A DNA stretch of 64,000 bases from Montifringilla adamsi (taxonomy: Eukaryota; Chordata; Aves; Passeriformes; Passeridae): NCBI GenBank assembly GCA_017590115.1, contig JAGGNK010010226.1, positions 4,685,732-4,749,731 of the forward strand. The letters are read 5' to 3'. The notes under the pieces are model-generated. The model was not told the DNA's origin, made no database searches, and was given only the letters and a program-made list of their open reading frames with translations. Below, one piece after another: positions 1-13,154 of the stretch (position 1 is its first letter; each line of letters starts with the position of its first letter). Position numbers and translations under genes: made by a program.

Positions 1-3000
1 TACTGCTTAGCTCTGAGAAGTGCTAAAAGTGGAGCTGTAGTATTTTAGTTACAACATTAGTTGTAACGATATATACATTTATTTGAATCAAAAATGTTCT
101 ACACCAGCTCCAAATCTCAGTATCCAACTCCAGACAAAAAGAGTGTTCTCTATACAGCAATGCTCATTGCATCTGCTTTCTGCTTGCTCATTTTCCTTTC
201 CATTCTCCAGCTCCACACCTCTCAAATGTTACCCTCAATTTTTCTCCTTTATTTACTGGTCTGCTTCTCATATAAATTTGTCTAGATGTTACTCTAACCC
301 ATCTACAAGTCATACACACATACTCTCCCCTTTCTGTTTCTGTCCATTCTGCCAAACCTCTTGGGATGTCCCTTCTAGAAGTCCAAAGAAGAGGCATTAA
401 GTCCAAATACTGGGGCATACAACTCAGTATCCATGATTGCAAAAAAAAGAAAAAAAAAATGGAACAGCTTGTGGATATTTTAGAGAAAGTGTGTAAAAGC
501 CAGGAATAACATCAAGAAATCTTCACTGAAAATGGTTTAAGAGAACTCCTGCCAAATTTCATTTGCTGAAAATAAATTTCTTACTGCAAAATTTTTACAT
601 GCTCTATTTCTGACTGCACATAGTCTTATGCTTTATTTACCAAATTAATGTTTATAGCACAAGGCAAGAGTATTCTCAACTTACATGACTGTAATTTGGC
701 TATCTTCAATGAAATTAGAAGTGTTCACATGAGAGTATAAAAAATGCCTGAATTTTAAAACTATGTCAGTATACAATTCCTTTCATTTTTTAATTGCTTA
801 CCCACATAAAATTATGAGTGGAAGAAAATAAGGCAAGTGTTTTTTTTCTTCCTACCATCTCCAGTTCTTTCAAATCTTTCTGCTGATGGTAGATTTTGAC
901 AGACAACATCAAGCTGCCTGAGTCATGTCACATTATTGCTAAGTGGTAATTTTCTCATCTCAAAAATGTTAAATTTTAAGGGTCATTAGTACCACAAAAA
1001 CCTGTTGAGGTTATTTGCTAAGAAAAAGCCAACATCCTAAAAATATTACTTCTTTCATCTCATACAAATTCCACAGAGGTGAGATAACATCCATTTTCCT
1101 CACAGTAAATAGCTTGAGATATAAATAGTATTTATATGCATAAAGACGGGTCTGTAAAGCTCACATTTACCAAAGAAGAGTGTGCGGTATAGACTAAAAT
1201 AGGAACTACCTTTTTTTTATTTAGCATATATGAAAAGGGAACAAAATGACAGACATGTAGCCTGATTAAGAGCTTTGTTAGGTTTAAAGCTTCAACACTA
1301 AGCCTTTTGTTGATAAAATTGCACAACTGAGACTGCCTAAAATATACAGTTTATATTACTACTGAAAAATTGAAGTGCAAGAACAAATGAAATCAAGGCA
1401 ATTACAGCTCCATGTGCCTGTTCCAGGCAGTACATGCAGTCTACAGGCATAAGAATGTCCTTTGCAAATATGTGATGCTGACACCTTTCATCCCAAAGTG
1501 TTTCAGTAGCTATAAGCTATCAATGTAAAGGAAATATTTCTGGACTGGATGAGAGAAGAAAAAAGAGAATAAAAGTGAAGTGGTACACAACAGCAAGTGG
1601 AGGAGAAAATTGAATCAGAAAGCAGGACATTTTCTTATCAACCTAAACATGCTGGTAAGCAGCTGGGAGAATAGGATTAACACAGCGTAAAATGTAAACA
1701 AAATGTAGAAATTAGAAGGGGGAATAAAATTGATCTTTGTGCTCTTCTTTTTTGCAGAACTTCGCTGTCTGGGAAGATTTTCCCAAATTTCCCAAAACAT
1801 AAAATAGTTCAGGAGAGCAACAGTGTCTCAATGGTGCAAAAATTGGATTTACTTTAACAAAATTACATGAGTTACTACTATCATATGAGGATTTTCCAAT
1901 CTACAGCTCTTACAAAACTTGCAAATGCCTTGTGAGCATTCAGTTACTGCTTTCTTCCCTGGGCTGGGTTATTTGATAGCCACCTAGACTGTCCTTTGGT
2001 CGTGCTCAACAATGATCCCCATTGCTGTATTTAGCAGGAGAAAAACAGAAGTGACTAAGGCACGTACCCCTGGCAGTGCTGGGATCTTTCTGAACGCTTC
2101 AGGTGGGGTGACACAAGTCTTCTAACTCTTGGCAGGGTGGGGTCTCAGTCTAGAGCTCACAGAATAAAGCCCTACACAGCAGAGCCTGTCCTGACAACTC
2201 CTCCATGAGAAATGTCCTTCCTACAGGCAAGTGTGCCAGTTTTATTAGAGAAAAGCAGCCATACACAGTGTTATCTCCTGGGATTTTCCCATGGGACTTG
2301 CACCCTAAAACTCAACTCCCACGAAGCAAACTGAATTTGCAGGCAGTCTGGCTAGCCTCTACTGAGCCAATTTCCTTGTTAAGAAATAGACAGATTACTT
2401 GTTTTCTGCTTCTGCTTTGACTTTGTCATCATGTCCTCATTATCATATTCAATTAATTACCATACGAAGGTAATATTCCAGTATGCACGCCTCCCTAAGA
2501 AACACTTCTGAGTTCCCCTAAATAAGGTAGACTTGCATCAGATTAGGGGGATTAAAAAAAAAGAAGATTTAGGGACTTGTATGCATACAAAAAGAAACAT
2601 CTCTTAGGAAAAGGGTATTATAGTAAAATTATACTAGTTTTGTATAAGGGAAAAGAAAGAAAGGAGGAAAAGAAGACAAAGAAATTGAGATAAAACTGGG
2701 GAATGCTGCATACCTACTGAAAAGTGCAGTCATTTTTGCTTCACTTTGACCTCATTACAAATAAAAAGATTAAGGGACTAGAAAATGAGCAGATGTTAAA
2801 ACCATATATTCCTTTTCCCTCTGTCAACGAAACAAACAAATGTTTTTGGCACAATTTAGGGGGATAGTAGGGGATTAACTGATGTATTACTTTGAATCAA
2901 AAGTGTCAAATCTATTCATGAAGGAGGAAACAGACAGTAAAAACAAGAAACACTGCATTAGTTCTAAAGATAAGACAGATTAGATGGCTTGTACCTATAG

Positions 3001-3216
3001 CTTCTCTAGGTTGATTGAAGGATGCTTTTGAAAAAAACAACCTGATCATCTCCATTTTCTGTGGTTTGGTTTTCTCTCTGAAATGGTTTCAAAGCACATG
3101 ATTTGGGAACCTTCCATATTAAAAAAAAAGGTGGAAGATGCACTCTGGAGGCATCTCTAATACACTTAATTCAGTCTATGAAGCCTTAATAGGGCTAATA
3201 AATAAAAAGAATTTAA
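1..3216. other. AT-rich non-coding stretch, no gene seen
   Basis: I see no gene or identifiable repeat here. The open frames are short, overlap on both strands and show no recognisable domain. A slightly GC-richer block at about 2040-2200 contains an AATAAAG word, but I cannot assign it to an element. The rest is ordinary AT-rich sequence with short A runs. Confidence 0.7.
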
Positions 3217-3295
3217 AAAACCAACAAAACAAAAACCCCCAAAAACCAACCAAACAAGAAAACAACCAACAAAATTAAAACCAAACAAGCAAGCG
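3217..3295. repeat. A-rich low-complexity tract (CCAAA/AAACA words)
   Basis: About 80 bases made almost only of A and C, built from loosely repeated words such as AACCAAC, CAAAAACCCCC and AAACAAG. It is not an exact tandem repeat. Similar tracts recur through this window. It is probably a decayed A-tail or simple-sequence expansion. Confidence 0.75.
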
Positions 3296-3405
3296 AATAT
3301 ATAAATGTAAGAGTGGTTGGTGTGGATGTTGAGTCCCCAGCACAACTGAGAAAACTGTTTCTAAAGATCATGTCCTTTTAATGTATAGTACTTGACAATG
3401 TATTT

Positions 3406-3545
3406 AGAATGGAACAGAATATATTTAGTTGGAAGATACCCCTAATCATCTAGTCCAAGTGCCTGACAATTTCAGGGTGACCAAAAGTTAAAGCATGCTT
3501 TTAAGGGCATTGTCCAAATGCCTTAAGCACTGTCAGACCAAAGAA
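3406..3545 (-). mobile_element. CR1 LINE 3'-end fragment
   Basis: The plus strand reads as the reverse complement of an avian CR1 3' end. It has GTTGGAAGATACC, then CATCTAGTCCAAGTGCCTGAC, a 'tcagggtgaccaaaagttaaagc' type segment, and TTTTAAGGGCATTGTCCAAATG, in the order seen in CR1 copies. It covers the last few ORF2 codons and the short 3' UTR, and is cut off before the conserved upstream part of ORF2. The terminal short direct repeats typical of intact CR1 are not clear. CR1 elements are usually 5'-truncated, so a short 3' piece is the normal form. The exact edges are uncertain by about 15 bases. Confidence 0.83.
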
Positions 3546-6500
3546 ACAAAATTCTGCTCATGATGCACAACATGAAGGGAAAAGCAAAGGCATAAATCTT
3601 CTTTCAGACAGTGATATAAACCAAGCAGACTTTACAGGGTGGTTCTTTAGTACTTGCTCTTGTCAACCTCTGAGTTCAAAAGTCTCCAGATTTCTGTGGT
3701 TTAAGTTTTGCCATGATAACTTTCAGTGGTGTTTTGCACAGTAGGTGACTAAATTGCTTTTCTTTTGGTTGGTGTCCTCATTCCAGTGGTGAAGGGGATG
3801 GTTTTGGTTTTCATCAGTAAATAGTCTCACCCCTTTTTCTTACATATTTTTCAAATTAAGTGAAATATATATGATGCCGCACTTTTACATTAAGCACTTC
3901 CAAATCTCATTAACTGCAGCATAATAAATGTAATCCTGCTACTGGAACTATTTGCTTTCAGGGAGGTAAAAAATTATATGTTTCTAATGCAGACAAATTG
4001 CTTTCGGATACAACATATGACCCAGCATACTCAGGGATACAGAATAATCACTAAAAAGCTATTTGCCCTGCTTTTCCCTACAATCTTTTACCAGAATATC
4101 AATGTTGTACTGGAAGTAATATAAATACAGCACAACACATTGATCTCATTGGGGTTGCTGCTGTAAAGAGGTTATACATGTATTTCCTAAGGCCTCTTCT
4201 AAAATGCTTTTTCTCACTCTTCCCCTGTCAGAAGACCTTGTTTCAACACTGTTACCAGAATTATCACTACATTAAGCTTGGTCTGCTATTACAAATACAT
4301 TTCCAATTCCTCACTTGGGAAAGTATTCAAAACTTCAGTAGCTCACACAAAGAAAGAGTTCAAGTGTTCAGAAAGAGAAAAATATTGTACATACTAATAT
4401 AAGGCATTAGGACAACTACAGATATTTCTCTTAACAGCACATTCTCTGAACTGAAGCACTAAATTCCACTTGTACCTAAACCCATTTATTATATGCTCCA
4501 CTCAGTTGCAGGTGCATTTATTACATTAATATTAATGGCAATATTGATTTGACTCTTGGACAGACCCATCACTAAGGAAAGTTCTTGTCACTAATATCCA
4601 ATAACTCCGAGAAGCTCTGGTCCCATCCGAGATATCAGATGCCAAAGTAATGCACACACCCCAAACACATCAGAGCTGCCATGTACATCTATAATAGCTC
4701 AAAGGTATCTTCCAAAACTGACCAGTTGGTAACTGAGTTTAGAAAACAGCAACTGTCAGTGAAAAACAGTCACCAAGAAGCACCATTTTTTCAGTTAAAA
4801 GCTGTGGGTTTATCTGATTTGATGTTGAACTTTGCTGTTCTTTGTACCACAGATATGTACCTATTTGATTTTCACAAAAAATGCTGAGTGTGAAATCAAA
4901 ATTTCTGGATTTTATAGATTTATAGATTTTAAATTGGAAAATGATCACCTTCACTGGGATGAAGAAATAAATTAATCATGCACTTTAGTCAAGTGTGTGG
5001 TGCACTTCTTCTAGCTAGGCCACCTGTGCCTGCTGTAGTTGCCTGATTCAAGACATGTCAAACATCAGCTGAGTGAGTTGATCACATGAGTTCCGTCAGC
5101 CACTTTCACTGTTATTATTTGGAGCTAACATGAAGAGATGTTTATCTCAGAGGTGACTCATCCTTTGCAACTTATTTCTTGCAATCTGTTTTTCTTGCGT
5201 TCTGTTCATTTTAAGTATCATACTTCCTACACCATCTTCTTACTAACTTTGCCCTTTATTTTGACCAGAAGATGACAATTTTGTTAGGATTGACTTTCAA
5301 GAACTGACAGTTCTAGAAGAGCAAGGATATTTGATGCATTACTTAGGCAGGAAAAAAAATCAAAATCCATGTTAGGCATTTGTTTATCTACCTCTTGTTT
5401 GAAAAGACAATGTTGCATTTCCAGCATTTACCACAATAAGGCTCTTTTTTCTTCTGGGAAGAAAAATAAAATTATGATCTTCTAAATTAACTGATGTCAT
5501 GGAAAATAATTCTGTTTTCATCCTCTAAGGCAAAAAAAAATTTCTTCCTTAGATTTCTTAAATTGGCTTATCAACAGTAACACGAGCTGTACACTGCTAA
5601 ATGCTTACTGCTAGTTGTAGTAAATCAAGTTTGCATTTTACAACTGACACAAATATCCAGTTTTTCTGAAATAAAACTTACAGCTATACTTTCACTGACA
5701 AGCTTGCAAGGTTTTCACTTCATCTTCACCATGTAAAACTTGAAGTTATTTTACTTAACTTCATATGTCAAGGTAGCACAAGGGGGGACAAAATGGATTG
5801 TACCAAAGGCACTAATTACCTTACTAAGACAAAGCAGTATAGTGCTTCACTGTAGTGAATTGTTGTCCTGAAACACATTTTTATGCATTATGTTCAAGGT
5901 TTCTTTTAACTTTAGAGATTAGAAAGAAAAAAACAAAACAATTTAAAAAAAATTCTTGCTATGGTTACATTTTAAAACAAAACTGAGAATTTTTAACGTG
6001 TTGCAATGTTAACAATCAACATAGTATTATTGCACTTGTAGTAGCAGAAAGTATACTTCAGTATATGAGGGGATCTAGAAGACAACTTATAAACACCGTA
6101 AGGCAGAAATCCTCTTCTTAGATTTGTATTCCAATCTGTCAAGAACTTTCCATACTTCAGAAGTAAATAAATATTTTCCAAACAACTTCAGACACACTAG
6201 TTTAATAAAACCAACAAAGGAGAACACATTCATTGAAATGAGTGGAATGCAACAAAATAGATTCAAAATAGTTTATAGACTAATTTCCATGCCTCAGAGT
6301 ACTTTAATATTGTTCCTACTCAAAATAAAATTTTCTGATGAAAATCTCTAAATACTCAAAGGAAATATATATAGGCATTATGGAAACAAACTGGAAATAT
6401 ATAGATATATAAACAAACGGGGTTTTTTCAGAGATAAAACTCAAAAATCAAACCAGTGTGGCCCTCACTCCAATAAAATGACTGTTCAAGAACACTTAAT

Positions 6501-9069
6501 AAAACAGATTATACAGTTCTACTATCTGTCAAGGCACAACAAGTGTTAATGATAACAGTAAAACCAAAATGTAAAGTAACTGAAATACAGAATTAAGTCC
6601 TAACAGATTTTTACTTCTCTGTGGTTCAGTTCAAAGCAACTCTGAACTGGCATTAGACATGAAAATGAAAATAAAGTTATTCTAAACCCTGCAAAAAACC
6701 TGATCAAATATCAGTAAAAGACATATTAAATAAATAAAACAAGAACCTTTCAAATATATGTGTTGGCAAACTATTAAAAATTAATTCAGCTGAAGAGCAG
6801 CCTGTTGAATGCTAGTGCCTGAAAATGGCAAATAAAATAGATGTCTTTATTACTATAAAATTTATAACTTCTGACTATATGCTATTTTCTGTTAAGAGAA
6901 ATCCACATCTTTGGAGGTGAATCCTTCTCCATTAAAGTTAAAAACACCCCTACATATTAATAAAAAACCAGACAAACAAAAAAAACCCACCCCACCCACT
7001 GTAGTCTCAGATCTCATTTTGAATTCACATTATTTTCATCTACAAAAGAGCCAAACTTATTTCCCTTCCTGAAATTCATTAAGAACCATCAACAAAGTGC
7101 TGAAATTGGATTCAAAAGGGCCATACTTGGATTGTGCAAGAAAGTTTTTCTTTAACTAATTCTGAGCATAAGCTGATTTTTCTAGAGAGGGAGTGTTGCT
7201 CCTCTAGATAAGCAAAATTCCAAAAAATTGTCAGCAGACATGAAAGGCCACTGTGTAACATCTCTCTGAATTTAGGGGGAAAAAATCACAAACTGAAATG
7301 GTCATGCAAGCACTATCTTCATTTCTCTATTTGTTAGCTACCCCAAACATTGTAATTTACTAAGTCTTAACCTCTGATAAAACACAGTCCCTTTTGTTGT
7401 GACAACAACTTTACAAAGAAAAGAACTTTTTAATAATCTAAGTACAAAGGTAGAAAATCACTTAAAGTGGTGGGAATTAATGAATCCATAAGGGCTTGTG
7501 CAAATGACTTTTGAAAAATGCAGTCAGGTTAAAAACAACGCTAGCTTTTTATTTTTAATAAACCATTAAGCTGTCCTTCACAGCTTTGCCAGATTTGAAT
7601 GCAGCTTTGCAAATAAAAGAATTCTTACCTAAAGAAAAATGTGAATTACATTTGGTCTTCATATTAATTGCACTGATTAAAGCACAGAAGTACAGCAAGT
7701 TTGCATTGTTATGTTTGTGATGGCTTGTATAGCTTTTATTTTCTCAAGGAAATGGCTTTTCTGCTTTTAGTGTCATTATCAATTAAAATTTTGTCTGAGG
7801 CAAAAACTAAATCAAATTCTGTCTCCAGCCTCACTAGCTAGAAAACAAAACTACATACACACTGCTGCCAACTCTCATGGCTTTATAACAGCTGCAAGAG
7901 TAAATGGTGGTTTTCCTCCAAGATGAGGGTCAGAGAATTATGTGAGTTCCCACTTTCCCTAATGTGCCAACGACAAAACCATCAGAGCAAAACATGAGGA
8001 TTTGAAAAACCACAAGATTTTCCAGTGCTTGAGGGTCAGCAATGCTCATGTGAAGCTTTATGAAACAGATAACTCTGGAAATAAAAATTCTTTTTAGGAA
8101 AATACAGTATTGTGTAGAAGCTAAACAAACTGCCTGTGCAGATGAACCATTTATCAATTTTCCTCACCTTGTATTATTATAAACCAATGGTAAAATGGAA
8201 TGATTTAATATAAGGTTTATGCTAAACCCTCTAAAAGTATCACTTGGCCTTCCATGTCAAGCATCACCACACTTATCTTTTTTGTTTCTCCTTGCAAATA
8301 CAAGTTTAAATTTCGTCTGCAATGCAAACTTAACTCAAGTAATTGTTAATTTGCCTCATTGTCTGTCTTAACACCTCCTTCTCTTTCTGTGTTCCTGATT
8401 TTATGGCTCAGTTTTATCTCATTTATGCATGTCCTTGAATGGCACTTCCTGGCACAGCCCAGAATCCTGGTGTGCAAACACAACAATGTTTATTGAACTT
8501 GACCTACCAGGCATTTTTAACTGATAAAATGATCATTCAGATCTGTCTTGCACTTGAGAAGAAGCAGTTTTTCTTAATCATATTACAAGAGATTTCAAAG
8601 GCTCGTGATTAAGAGAGAAAAATCAATGGCATCTATATTCTCAGCACACCTTGATTTCTTGGAAAAAAAATCTCCTGGTGTTATCCCTATTTAAATAATT
8701 ACTCTATCTATACTTATAAATATTTGTTTTAATAGTTATGAAGTAATCTAGAGTACAGGAATTCACTACTCCTTACTTCCTTCTCAAAGACATTGCATAC
8801 ACTTCGGTAGCTGAAGACCATGTTAAGGCTTTCTCATTAATACATCCGTAGTTGTTTCATAATGCCACCACGTATTTCAGACATTTGTGCTCATTTAAAG
8901 CAGCAAGAGAGGTGTTCATTGCTACTTCAAAGGAATCTTTTTCAATTCAGTTCTATTGCAGTCAATCACTAAACTACAGTTTGAGTGGTTTGGAGGCTTT
9001 CTAAGAATATTTTTGTCTGTTCTAACTGGAAACAAGATGAGGAATTCTTTTGGCTTTTCAACTTTTTCG
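3546..9069. other. AT-rich non-coding stretch, no gene seen
   Basis: Nothing recognisable was found. All open frames are under about 80 codons, and no domain, RNA gene or repeat family stands out. Short A-rich tracts with CCA words occur near 6960-7000. The sequence is compatible with intergenic or intronic DNA. Confidence 0.7.
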
Positions 9070-9100
9070 TTTTTTTTTTTTTTTGTTTGTTTGTTTTTTT
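9070..9100. repeat. Oligo-T tract followed by GTTT repeats
   Basis: A run of about 15 T leads into three GTTT-like units and a further T run. This is simple sequence. It accounts for the poly-Phe and poly-Lys segments in the overlapping open frames on the two strands, which should not be read as genes. Confidence 0.85.
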
Positions 9101-12100
9101 GTCCAGTCTTCCCAAGGCCTGTATTCAAAGCAGTTGGCTATTTCTTGCTTTACACTGACATTGAATATACAGTACTAAATATATAATATATAGGCATAGG
9201 CTATCCTTTCCCAGGATGTCCCTGCTTGTTTCTTGCTTGATGTGTCCCATACTTTGCTTAGGTTATGTTTCATCCCTCTTACATATTAATTTTCTTTTTT
9301 TTTCTGTTTACTAAACTTAATGGAATTTGTTTTCCTGTTTTCAGAGAGAGGTTTTGATATGTCAGCTTTTTTAGTAGTGTCAGATTTGCCAGGTACCTCT
9401 AGCACATCAAAAATTTCGCTTCAGAAGTTTTTATATACATATTTTTAATGTGTATATATCTATGTGAAATAATTCTATTAGATGTCACAAATGACTAGGT
9501 ACTTTCCTGTAACACCTTTGCAACCAAGTGCAAGTAGTATAAAATCATAAAGGTGTGGGTCTACAGGAAATAAACATTTTCCACCTCTCAGGTCCATCAG
9601 AAAAACATACCCAAATTATCATTCATCATTTTGTGGTGTAGTTTTGGAAAAAAGCTAAATAAGTCATCCTAATCATTGAGTTGTATCATCTTGTTTCCAT
9701 TCAGTTGCTTATTTGCTTTCAGTGGAATTCAACAGCATTTAGGGTATCAGTATTAGCTACCTGAACCCAGCCTCACAAAAAATTACCAAACTGATAATCA
9801 CATGGCAGTCAGCACCATGAAGAGATTTGTGAAAGGCACAATTAATTTTTTTTAAGTGCTACTATAATAAATAAGAAAATAAACACTGCTGATACCATAG
9901 ACCCTGTCTCAATATGATAGTATTCAAGTGACAGAACTAGGTTAGAAACCTAGAGTTTGCTTAAGAAAAAATAATCACACCTCAGCAATCTCTTCATACA
10001 CTCTCAGCATTCACATTTTAGACAAGAAATAGTATTTCTTAACTTATGTAGTTCTCAAAAAAAAAAAAAAGTACAAAATATGCATGAACAAGAGTGAAAA
10101 ATAAAAGAACAAAATATTCTATGCCACCAAATCTCTTTCCTCTCCTTTGCACTTCATACAGAAATTATATATTTATTAGAGAACTTTAGGAAGCACCATA
10201 GTTTATAACTTCATTTTCGGATCCTTTAAAGACTTTTGAAATGTCTAGTTCTAAATCACATGGATATTATTCTGTTAGCTGATATGAATGCAAGTGGAAA
10301 ATGTAATATTTTTTGGTGGCTGGTTTCATCATATTCTACTGTATAGAAACTGTGGGAGTGTGTCATTTCCAGAAATGTTTACAGTGTCTTCAAGACATGA
10401 AGATAATCTTAAATAACATAGATAATGTTTATTGAGTGAACCAGGAGAATTTTAATTCTTCAATAGCAACTAGTGTTATTGTTTCTTAGGTTAGAAATCT
10501 TGATGAAAGGATTTGGTTTTCTTGGATTGAAAGTATGAGTGCATTCAGTCTATTTCTTTGAAATATCCAATTTTCACTGATCCCAGAAAAAAGTATTTTT
10601 CTAACCACTGCTCCTTCTCCAGATGCCTTCCAATTTCTCTTTCCTCTGTACTTGAGCAGCTTTTATATTTGCACGAGTACCTATGCGCACATTAATTCCT
10701 GAAGTCCCAATTTTACTCCTCTGTTCCTACCCTCTCATTTTATCTAGCCCATTTGACAGAGTGGAAAATTTCATTCTCCAACTTTTTATCTTCCTTGAAC
10801 ACCTTCCTGGGTGTTCTTTAAGATGATTAAATTTCTTCTCCTTCCCTCTAAGTGTTCTCATCCTCTTTTTTTTCAACATATGATCTCATTCACTTTGAAA
10901 ACTGTGGCAGCATCAGAAGTCCTACTCACAAATGCTCTTTCATTGGTAATCTGCCTTCTAATAGTGCTTTTTTTTTTGCCTTTAGTTGCTAAATTTACCA
11001 ACAGCAACAAGTCAAATACAATAAATCAATGTGTTCTTTTCTTCTTACAAAACTTTGATAAATCCAGGTGAGTTACCTTCTTTCATGCTTTTAAGTTACC
11101 AGCTATATATCTTCACATATATTGTCCATATTTTAGTGCAAAATTCATGTGTTTGCTCTGAAGAGGTAGTTTTATCTCTAGTTTTGACATTTTTATACCC
11201 TTGTTTTCTCCTGGTTTCACAGAGTCAAAAAGTTGCAAGTAATCAATAAACATTGCTGTTTCTTGTATCAGGCTTTGCTCAGAGCTAAGAGATTCACACT
11301 TCAGCTTCTGCTCTTGGTCTCTGTCTGTGGGTGGAAGTGGAAGAAGACAGAGAAAGCTATGTGCTTTCAGATGTAATGTACTGTATAGCACAAGATAACC
11401 CTTATTTATGCCTAACAAGAGTCTAATCAACATACATCACTGAAATTAGTTCTTATTCTTTGCACGCTAAATATGCAACACATTTAAGGGAAAACCAAAG
11501 TCATGCAACAAGTGCACATGAAATTACACCAATTCAGCATACAGTAGACACTTTAAATTGAGTATATAGCAACTGCCACTGATTTGAGATCGGTTGTTAG
11601 GAATGGCAGAAATAGGCACTAAACAGGGAAGTTTCTGACTTATTATTACTCTTTCCTGATGTCTGCCTTTGCTACTCTATCCATTTTTCAGACCTACTGA
11701 ATGCTGAACAAATATAAGCTCTATTTCTATATGTGCACACTTTTATGACCAGCTTAAGCCATCATTTATGTAATGGCTGAATTTGCCTTGGAGGCTTTCA
11801 AGGGAATTTCAATCTCTTCCATGATGTAACTGGACAAAATTATCAGGGCTTTGAACTTCAGGATTCAATGATGTCATTATTACTTATTCCAACTGGTTCC
11901 AACTGCCTTTGCTACAAATCCCTAATTATTACATATAGCCTACTAAAGGCCTATAATTTCTTTAAAAATATGGTGGCAATACAGAATTATGGCCAACTAT
12001 TTAGTCTGATATGCTTAGAGTACTGTCTGAGAAGAGATGCTGGAACAGATATTTATCACTACAGTGATGACAGTTTCATTAAGTCTTTAATATTTTAGGC

Positions 12101-12497
12101 TATGTATAACCTTTTTTGGTAGAACTTCCATACAATTAGCCAACAGTCACAAAGTTATTACTGTTTCCATGGCTGTCCCATCAAATTTTAGAGGCACAAC
12201 AGGCACATTTTTCAGTTCAAATGAACATTACGTGAGGATCTTTCGTTGCTGAAACTCTTAAGTCAGTTTGTATTCCTTTTTCTATATTAACTTTTGGAGT
12301 GGTTTTGGAATCTTTGAACTCACATTTTTGCCAGTATTAGAAACACAAGTGTATTTTCACTGCTAAAAAACTGCACTGCAGTTTATTTTTGTTCACCGTT
12401 TAAGACTTTCATATATTTTTTTTCCTAACTAAACAGGAAGAACCACCCTAACCAAAGCATCCTGAGTTAGAATTAAAAATCAGTGTGACCAGTTCCA
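9101..12497. other. AT-rich non-coding stretch, no gene seen
   Basis: There is no supported gene. The region 10811-11433 has overlapping frames of 72-106 codons on both strands without any recognisable domain. One possible splice-flanked segment (10986-11067, ending in CCAG before GTGAGT) was considered and rejected. Nothing else stands out. Confidence 0.65.
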
Positions 12498-12539
12498 AAC
12501 AAAAACAAAAAAAAAAAAACAAACAAACAAACAAAAAAA
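12498..12539. repeat. A-rich (CAAA)n tract
   Basis: An A run is followed by four CAAA units and another A run. This is simple sequence, of the same style as the other A-rich tracts in the window. Confidence 0.85.
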
Positions 12540-13046
12540 GACTTTTCCTGAATTTTTCTCTGTCCTTTATCTGTGACATCAACCAAAACCTGTGAGCAAC
12601 CCAAAGAATCACAGAAAATAATGTTCGCAGAGATAGGTTGCACAACACAGAAAAGTCAGAATCCATGTACTGGTTAACCTTACTGCTATAGCACAGACAC
12701 AGCCTACCAATTTTATTTGACAACAAACAAAAATAAGGCTAATTTTACAAATTATAAATATTAGGAATTCTCTACGTGGGAATATCAGGCTTCAGCTGAA
12801 GACAACAGAAGCACAATGAGAAAAAGAAAAGAATCACAACCACAATATTTTGAAATCTTTTCAGTAATATTTTCTAGCAAAACCAAAATTGCCACTATGC
12901 TCAGAAGCCCTTTACTCTTGTCCTTCATTCCAGACACTCACTGTCTAAGTGAGATTACACTGCAGTTTGGTGGAGGTAGTTGAGAAGGCAGAGTCAAACT
13001 ACAGCAAGATATCTGAACCTTGTGTGCGGTATCCTTTTCATTTCAG

Positions 13047-13154
13047 GTGTTTACTTAATGGAAGTCTTGGCAGTTGGATTTATCCAGCTTGTGGAGAGTA
13101 TTTTAATTTATATCAAGATGGCACACAAGAAAGGCATGAGGGCAGATTTTTCTG
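13047..13154 (+). other. Possible 108-bp coding exon (unconfirmed)
   Basis: A pyrimidine-rich stretch ending CTTTTCATTTCAG is followed by 108 bases and then TTTTCTG before the strong donor GTAAGT at 13155. The length is exactly 36 codons, so the exon would be frame-preserving. Two of the three frames are open across it. One reads as a Cys/Trp/Tyr-rich peptide, from CLLNGS through GEYFNLYQDG to EGRFF. The other is hydrophobic and contains VGFIQLVESILIYIKMAHKK. I do not recognise either as a known family and see no partner exons nearby. Good splice signals around open 100-base segments arise by chance in 64 kb, so this is only a candidate. Confidence 0.22.

Noticed and set aside
10986..11067. 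82-base segment between a TTTAG acceptor and a GTGAGT donor as an exon
   Set aside because: The upstream tract is mainly a T run, the length is not a multiple of three, and the encoded peptide is low in complexity.
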